From CAIZGX01 sp039805165 (GTDB lineage: Bacteria; Bacteroidota; Bacteroidia; Flavobacteriales_D; Sanyastnellaceae): 8,820 nucleotides of DNA. The notes beneath the pieces are model-generated. The model saw nothing but the letters and a program-made list of their open reading frames with translations, was not told where the DNA came from and searched no databases. The position numbers and the translations under genes are program-made. Of the stretch, positions 5,866 through 8,820 are shown piece after piece (within the stretch, counting starts at the first letter, position 1; each line of letters begins with the position of its first letter). The stretch is from NCBI GenBank assembly GCA_039805165.1, contig JBDLUS010000002.1:1-8820 (forward strand), given 5' to 3'.

Positions 5866-6975
5866 TTATTCTTCAGAACTGTTCTTCAATGACATGAAAA
5901 TGTTATAGGCGCCCTTCACTACAATCTTAGTGTCTTTCAAAGCATCTGCCTCAAGCAATTCAGCTTGTGTATTGTTAGTAAACCCAAGGTATACAGAGGT
6001 CATCTCAAACAAGCCATTACCCTTGTCAATAAATACATAATCTTGTTTTTCGAATTGAATAATGGCTTCCTTTGGAACTATCCACCCTGTCGAGTTTGGC
6101 GTTGTAATCTCTGCATTCCAAATAGATCCTGGAATTGCAGGTTGTCCTGATAGCGAACAAATCACTTCAATCTTTCCATTTCCATCTACCGTTGGTTGAA
6201 TGTATTGAATAGTCGAAGAAATAGTTTTTGAGGCATTCATGAGATCGGTTAAAAGAACAGATTGACCAATACTTAAGTAAGGAAGATCTTTCTCGAAAAC
6301 GATAATTTTCGCAATTGGATTTTCAGTTCCAACATAACTCATCCACACAGCGTCTGCAGCTATGTAACTTCCAACAGAAGCATTCACGGCGGAAACAACT
6401 CCGTTGTTTTTCGCAACCACACTCACTTTAGAAGTGATGTTGTTCGGGGTGAGTTTATCTGCGCGTATTCCAAGTAGGTTTAACTTTTCTTTTAAACTCA
6501 TCATGCGTATCAAAGCCGATTGCTCGGCCGATTTCACTTCTTCAAAATTCTTATCGCTGGTCGCATGTGAAGCAGCAAGTTCTTCTTGGCGCTTTGCGTT
6601 TTTTTGCAGCAATTCGAATTCATTTTTAGCAAGCAAATAATCTTGCTGAATAGCAATGTATTCGGGGTTTTCAATAACACCGATAACTTGACCAACCTTC
6701 ACTTGTTGTCCGGGAATGACGTTGCTTGAAACAACATATCCGCCGAACGGAGAAGTGACTTGAATGCGCTCGTTGGCATTCACTTCAACGGTTGCAGTTC
6801 CTTGAATGGTTCTGTTAATTGGAAGTTGCTGAGGCGATTCAGAACTTACTGTTATTTGAGCCAATTGATCGGCTGAAAGTTGAACTTGTGTTTGCACGGT
6901 GGTTTCTTTCTTTTGCTCTTCAGGCGCGCTGCTGCATGCAACAAAAATTAGAACAAGGGGAAGTAGACGTTTCAT
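5866..6975 (-). CDS. RND efflux periplasmic adaptor lipoprotein (HlyD/CusB type)
   Basis: Membrane-fusion subunit that bridges an inner-membrane RND pump and an outer-membrane channel. The 369-residue protein starts MKRLLPLVLIFVACSS: a lipoprotein signal with the lipidated Cys at residue 14 (Phe at -3 is a slightly unusual lipobox). The first half of the biotinyl-lipoyl domain is at about 71-103 (SPFGGYVVSSNVIPGQQVKV), followed by a short coiled-coil hairpin (about 104-166, Glu/Lys/Ala-rich). The second lipoyl half (SVVAKNNGVVSAVNASVGSYI) is at about 184-204, then the beta-barrel (FEKDLPYLSIGQSV) and the membrane-proximal domain. I see no Met- or His-rich metal-binding motif, so the substrate is inferred only from the adjacent CusA/CzcA-type pump. 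The ATG at 6975 lies 4 bp after the pump stop; an upstream TTG at 7002 would overlap the pump gene and spoil the signal peptide. Confidence 0.92.
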   Translation of the reverse strand: MKRLLPLVLIFVACSSAPEEQKKETTVQTQVQLSADQLAQITVSSESPQQLPINRTIQGTATVEVNANERIQVTSPFGGYVVSSNVIPGQQVKVGQVIGVIENPEYIAIQQDYLLAKNEFELLQKNAKRQEELAASHATSDKNFEEVKSAEQSALIRMMSLKEKLNLLGIRADKLTPNNITSKVSVVAKNNGVVSAVNASVGSYIAADAVWMSYVGTENPIAKIIVFEKDLPYLSIGQSVLLTDLMNASKTISSTIQYIQPTVDGNGKIEVICSLSGQPAIPGSIWNAEITTPNSTGWIVPKEAIIQFEKQDYVFIDKGNGLFEMTSVYLGFTNNTQAELLEADALKDTKIVVKGAYNIFMSLKNSSEE

Positions 6976-6979
6976 AAAT

Positions 6980-8820
6980 TTATTTTTCTGTAATGAATTC
7001 AATTTCGATGAGTGTGTTGTTTTTAAGTTGAAGAGCCGACCAATAGTTCAGCTGCATCTGCATAAGATTTTGCAAATTCCAAGACCATTCCATGTAATTG
7101 ATATTTCCAGTTTCAAACTGTTTGGTTATTTGTGTAGAAATAGACTTCGCTGACTCTGATTCATTCACCCATTTTCCGAGAGTTAGCAGTTGCGCATTCA
7201 CTTGAGCCAATTGCTCGAATAACGTGTTCAGTCTTGCGTTGAATTGCTGAATAAGCAAGTTTGTTTTCAACAGTTGTACATCGAAATCCATGCGATTCGC
7301 AGCAAGATTTGCTTTTTGTTTTTTTCTGTCTGTTGGAAGAACTATGGCAGCACCAACTGAAGTGAATCTGTTGGAAGGACCGTAGTACGCGTCTGTCCCG
7401 GAGATGTTCTGGTAACCAATAATGGACATGTTGTTCAATGAAAATTCCAACGTAGGCTTTTTCATTTGTTGCAGAATTGCAACTTCCGACTGAATGAACT
7501 CTTGCTCGAGTTTAGCAATTCGAATTTCAGTATTTGAAATTTCTTCGTTTCGATTTCCGTTGTACAGAAATTCGAATTGATTGTCATTGATCATTAACGT
7601 TCCGTTCCAACCAACAAGTTGCTGAAGCGAATACATCTCTTGATTTTTCTCAAGTTGAAATTGAATAATCTGTTGCTCTAACTGAATGCGTTGTTGTTCT
7701 ACTAAGAGCTTGGCATAGGATGTCTCGTCTCCTAATTCAATGCGTTTGGCGGTAAGCAATTCTACTTGTTTAATTCTCGAAATGTTTTCGTCCAGGAGTG
7801 AAATTTTCCGAGATAAAATGGCCAATGCAAAGTAAGATTGCTTAATGGAACGAATCACTTCCTTTCTAGTTAGAACAATTTGTTCCTCTGCTTTACTCAC
7901 GTTCAATTGTTGTCGCTTATTGAGCGATTCGGAGTATCCGGGTAAATGAAAAGCTTCAGAAATTGAGATGCGATGATCCATTGCGGCACTGTTCACATTT
8001 CCATATTCATTGCTTATAGAGAGGGGAGACCAATTACGATAGACGCTTGCTTTTTTACTTTCCGATTCGAAGGCGATTTTCGCTGCCTGAATCGAAAGGT
8101 TGTTTTTATCTGCAGAGGCAATCAAGTCCTCAACATTGACTTTTTGTTGCGCTTGCGCGGAAGAAAAAGAAAGTAAGGCAATAAGAATTGTCAAAGGAAT
8201 TGAAACGGTTCTGCGCAGCTCACGTTTTTTCTGCCAAACGTATAGAATTGGAAGAACGTACAGTGTAAGTATAGTTGCCGAGATAAGTCCACCGATTACA
8301 ACAAGCGCAAGCGGACGTTGAACTTCTGCACCTGCACCTTGTGATACTGCCATAGGAATGAAACCGAGAGAGGGTGCTAGTGCAGTCATTAACACAGAGC
8401 GCAATCGAATTTTTGTTCCTTGCGCTGCAATGCGTTTATAATCTATCCAGCCTTCGTTTTCGAGTCGTTTGAATTCGGCAATCATTAAGATTCCTTCCAA
8501 AACAGCAACTCCGAAAAGTGCAATAAATCCAATACCGGCCGAAATGCTGAAGTTGGTTCCGGTGATGAACAAAGTGAATATTCCACCAATCGCAGAAAGT
8601 GGAATGGCCGTATAAACCAACAGACTGTCTTTAATGCTGCCCAATGCAAAATACAAGAGTAGGAAAATCATTGAGAGTGCAATGGGAACTACAATGGATA
8701 ACCTTGCTTTTGCGGCTGTAAGATTTTCAAAGGTTCCGCCGTAGTTAATGCTATAACCGTCGGGGAAATTGATTTCTTGCTCTTCCTTGTTTTTTAAATC
8801 CTGAACAACAGACTGCACAT
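6980..8820 (-). CDS. CusA/CzcA-type RND pump fused in frame to a TolC-like outer-membrane factor (partial, N-terminus outside window)
   Basis: The last 612 or so residues of a much longer protein. Numbered from the codon at 8818, residues 1-195 are the C-terminal part of a heavy-metal RND exporter: the end of the second periplasmic loop (NYGGTFENL), then five helices (about 40-60, 65-87, 91-116, 138-160, 169-195) corresponding to TM8-TM12. Signatures are FSISAGIGFIALFGVAVL, LAPSLGFIPMAVSQGAGAE and VQRPLALVVIGGL. Residues 196-223 are a signal-peptide-like segment ending AQA|QQ. From about 225 to the end is a TolC/CusC-type factor: VNVEDLIASADKNNLSIQAA, long Gln/Glu-rich coiled-coil helices, and a repeat of this plan in the second half. 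There is no stop, frameshift or usable ATG between the parts. Long CusA-TolC fusions are known in Bacteroidota (recalled). The metal-determining TM4 residues lie outside the window, so Cu/Ag versus Zn/Co/Cd cannot be decided. Confidence 0.95.
   Translation of the reverse strand, partial: VQSVVQDLKNKEEQEINFPDGYSINYGGTFENLTAAKARLSIVVPIALSMIFLLLYFALGSIKDSLLVYTAIPLSAIGGIFTLFITGTNFSISAGIGFIALFGVAVLEGILMIAEFKRLENEGWIDYKRIAAQGTKIRLRSVLMTALAPSLGFIPMAVSQGAGAEVQRPLALVVIGGLISATILTLYVLPILYVWQKKRELRRTVSIPLTILIALLSFSSAQAQQKVNVEDLIASADKNNLSIQAAKIAFESESKKASVYRNWSPLSISNEYGNVNSAAMDHRISISEAFHLPGYSESLNKRQQLNVSKAEEQIVLTRKEVIRSIKQSYFALAILSRKISLLDENISRIKQVELLTAKRIELGDETSYAKLLVEQQRIQLEQQIIQFQLEKNQEMYSLQQLVGWNGTLMINDNQFEFLYNGNRNEEISNTEIRIAKLEQEFIQSEVAILQQMKKPTLEFSLNNMSIIGYQNISGTDAYYGPSNRFTSVGAAIVLPTDRKKQKANLAANRMDFDVQLLKTNLLIQQFNARLNTLFEQLAQVNAQLLTLGKWVNESESAKSISTQITKQFETGNINYMEWSWNLQNLMQMQLNYWSALQLKNNTLIEIEFITEK
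8150..8230 (-). other. internal signal-peptide-like segment at the RND-TolC junction
   Basis: Encodes KKRELRR (n-region), a hydrophobic core of about 15 residues (SIPLTILIALLSF), and a polar c-region SSAQA|QQ with Ala at -3 and -1, fitting signal peptidase I. It starts two residues after the last RND helix, whose C-terminal end is cytoplasmic in RND pumps, so this segment would re-enter the membrane and place the TolC domain in the periplasm. Cleavage is inferred, not shown. Confidence 0.7.

Noticed and set aside
6976..7002. TTG start that would lengthen the adaptor by nine residues
   Set aside because: It would overlap the pump gene and put charged residues in front of a good lipoprotein signal peptide that starts at the ATG 6975.
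6980..8820. RND-TolC join as a sequencing or assembly error that merged two genes
   Set aside because: The frame is open throughout with no homopolymer at the junction, no separate start for the TolC part, and such fusions are known in this phylum.
1..8820. CRISPR arrays, tRNA or rRNA genes, insertion sequences, phage genes
   Set aside because: No spaced direct repeats, tRNA-like folds, transposase motifs or unexplained intergenic space were found; genes account for nearly every base.

Overview
The window looks like an ordinary chromosomal stretch from a member of the Bacteroidota, probably Flavobacteriales-like. The evidence is promoter motifs of the TAnnTTTG type, almost no Shine-Dalgarno sequences, a TonB with the N-terminal YGAYxLRKNY motif typical of that phylum, and a heavy-metal RND pump whose C-terminus runs on in frame into a TolC-type outer-membrane factor. 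The window is almost entirely coding: no RNA gene, insertion sequence, CRISPR array or non-coding stretch over 300 bases was seen.

Region 1 (1-1289, minus strand) is an envelope operon read right to left: a TonB energy transducer, a 71-residue two-helix membrane protein, then the first 88 residues of a PstS-like substrate-binding lipoprotein that runs off the left edge. Gene spacing is tight, and the last pair overlaps by 4 bp (ATGA). A divergent intergenic region carries a clear plus-strand promoter for region 2.

Region 2 (1385-2131, plus strand) is a secreted alpha/beta hydrolase with an intact Ser-Asp-His triad. It converges on valS with only 6 bp between the stop codons. A good intrinsic-terminator hairpin for valS lies inside the hydrolase coding sequence on the opposite strand.

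Region 3 (2138-4750, minus strand) is a complete valyl-tRNA synthetase. It has its own promoter, which sits at the centre of a 38-bp imperfect dyad.

Region 4 (4812-8820, minus strand) reads as one transcription unit: the 3' part of a CusA/CzcA-type RND pump fused to a TolC-like domain, a lipoprotein periplasmic adaptor (HlyD/CusB type) 4 bp downstream, and then aroB (3-dehydroquinate synthase) 19 bp further on. Pump, adaptor and outer-membrane factor would together make a tripartite efflux system, but here two of the three parts are one open reading frame.

The most interesting feature is the RND-TolC junction. After the last pump helix there is a second hydrophobic segment shaped like a cleavable signal peptide (basic n-region, hydrophobic core, AQA|Q), which suggests a polyprotein separated by signal peptidase. 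Nothing else in the window points to a wholly new system.
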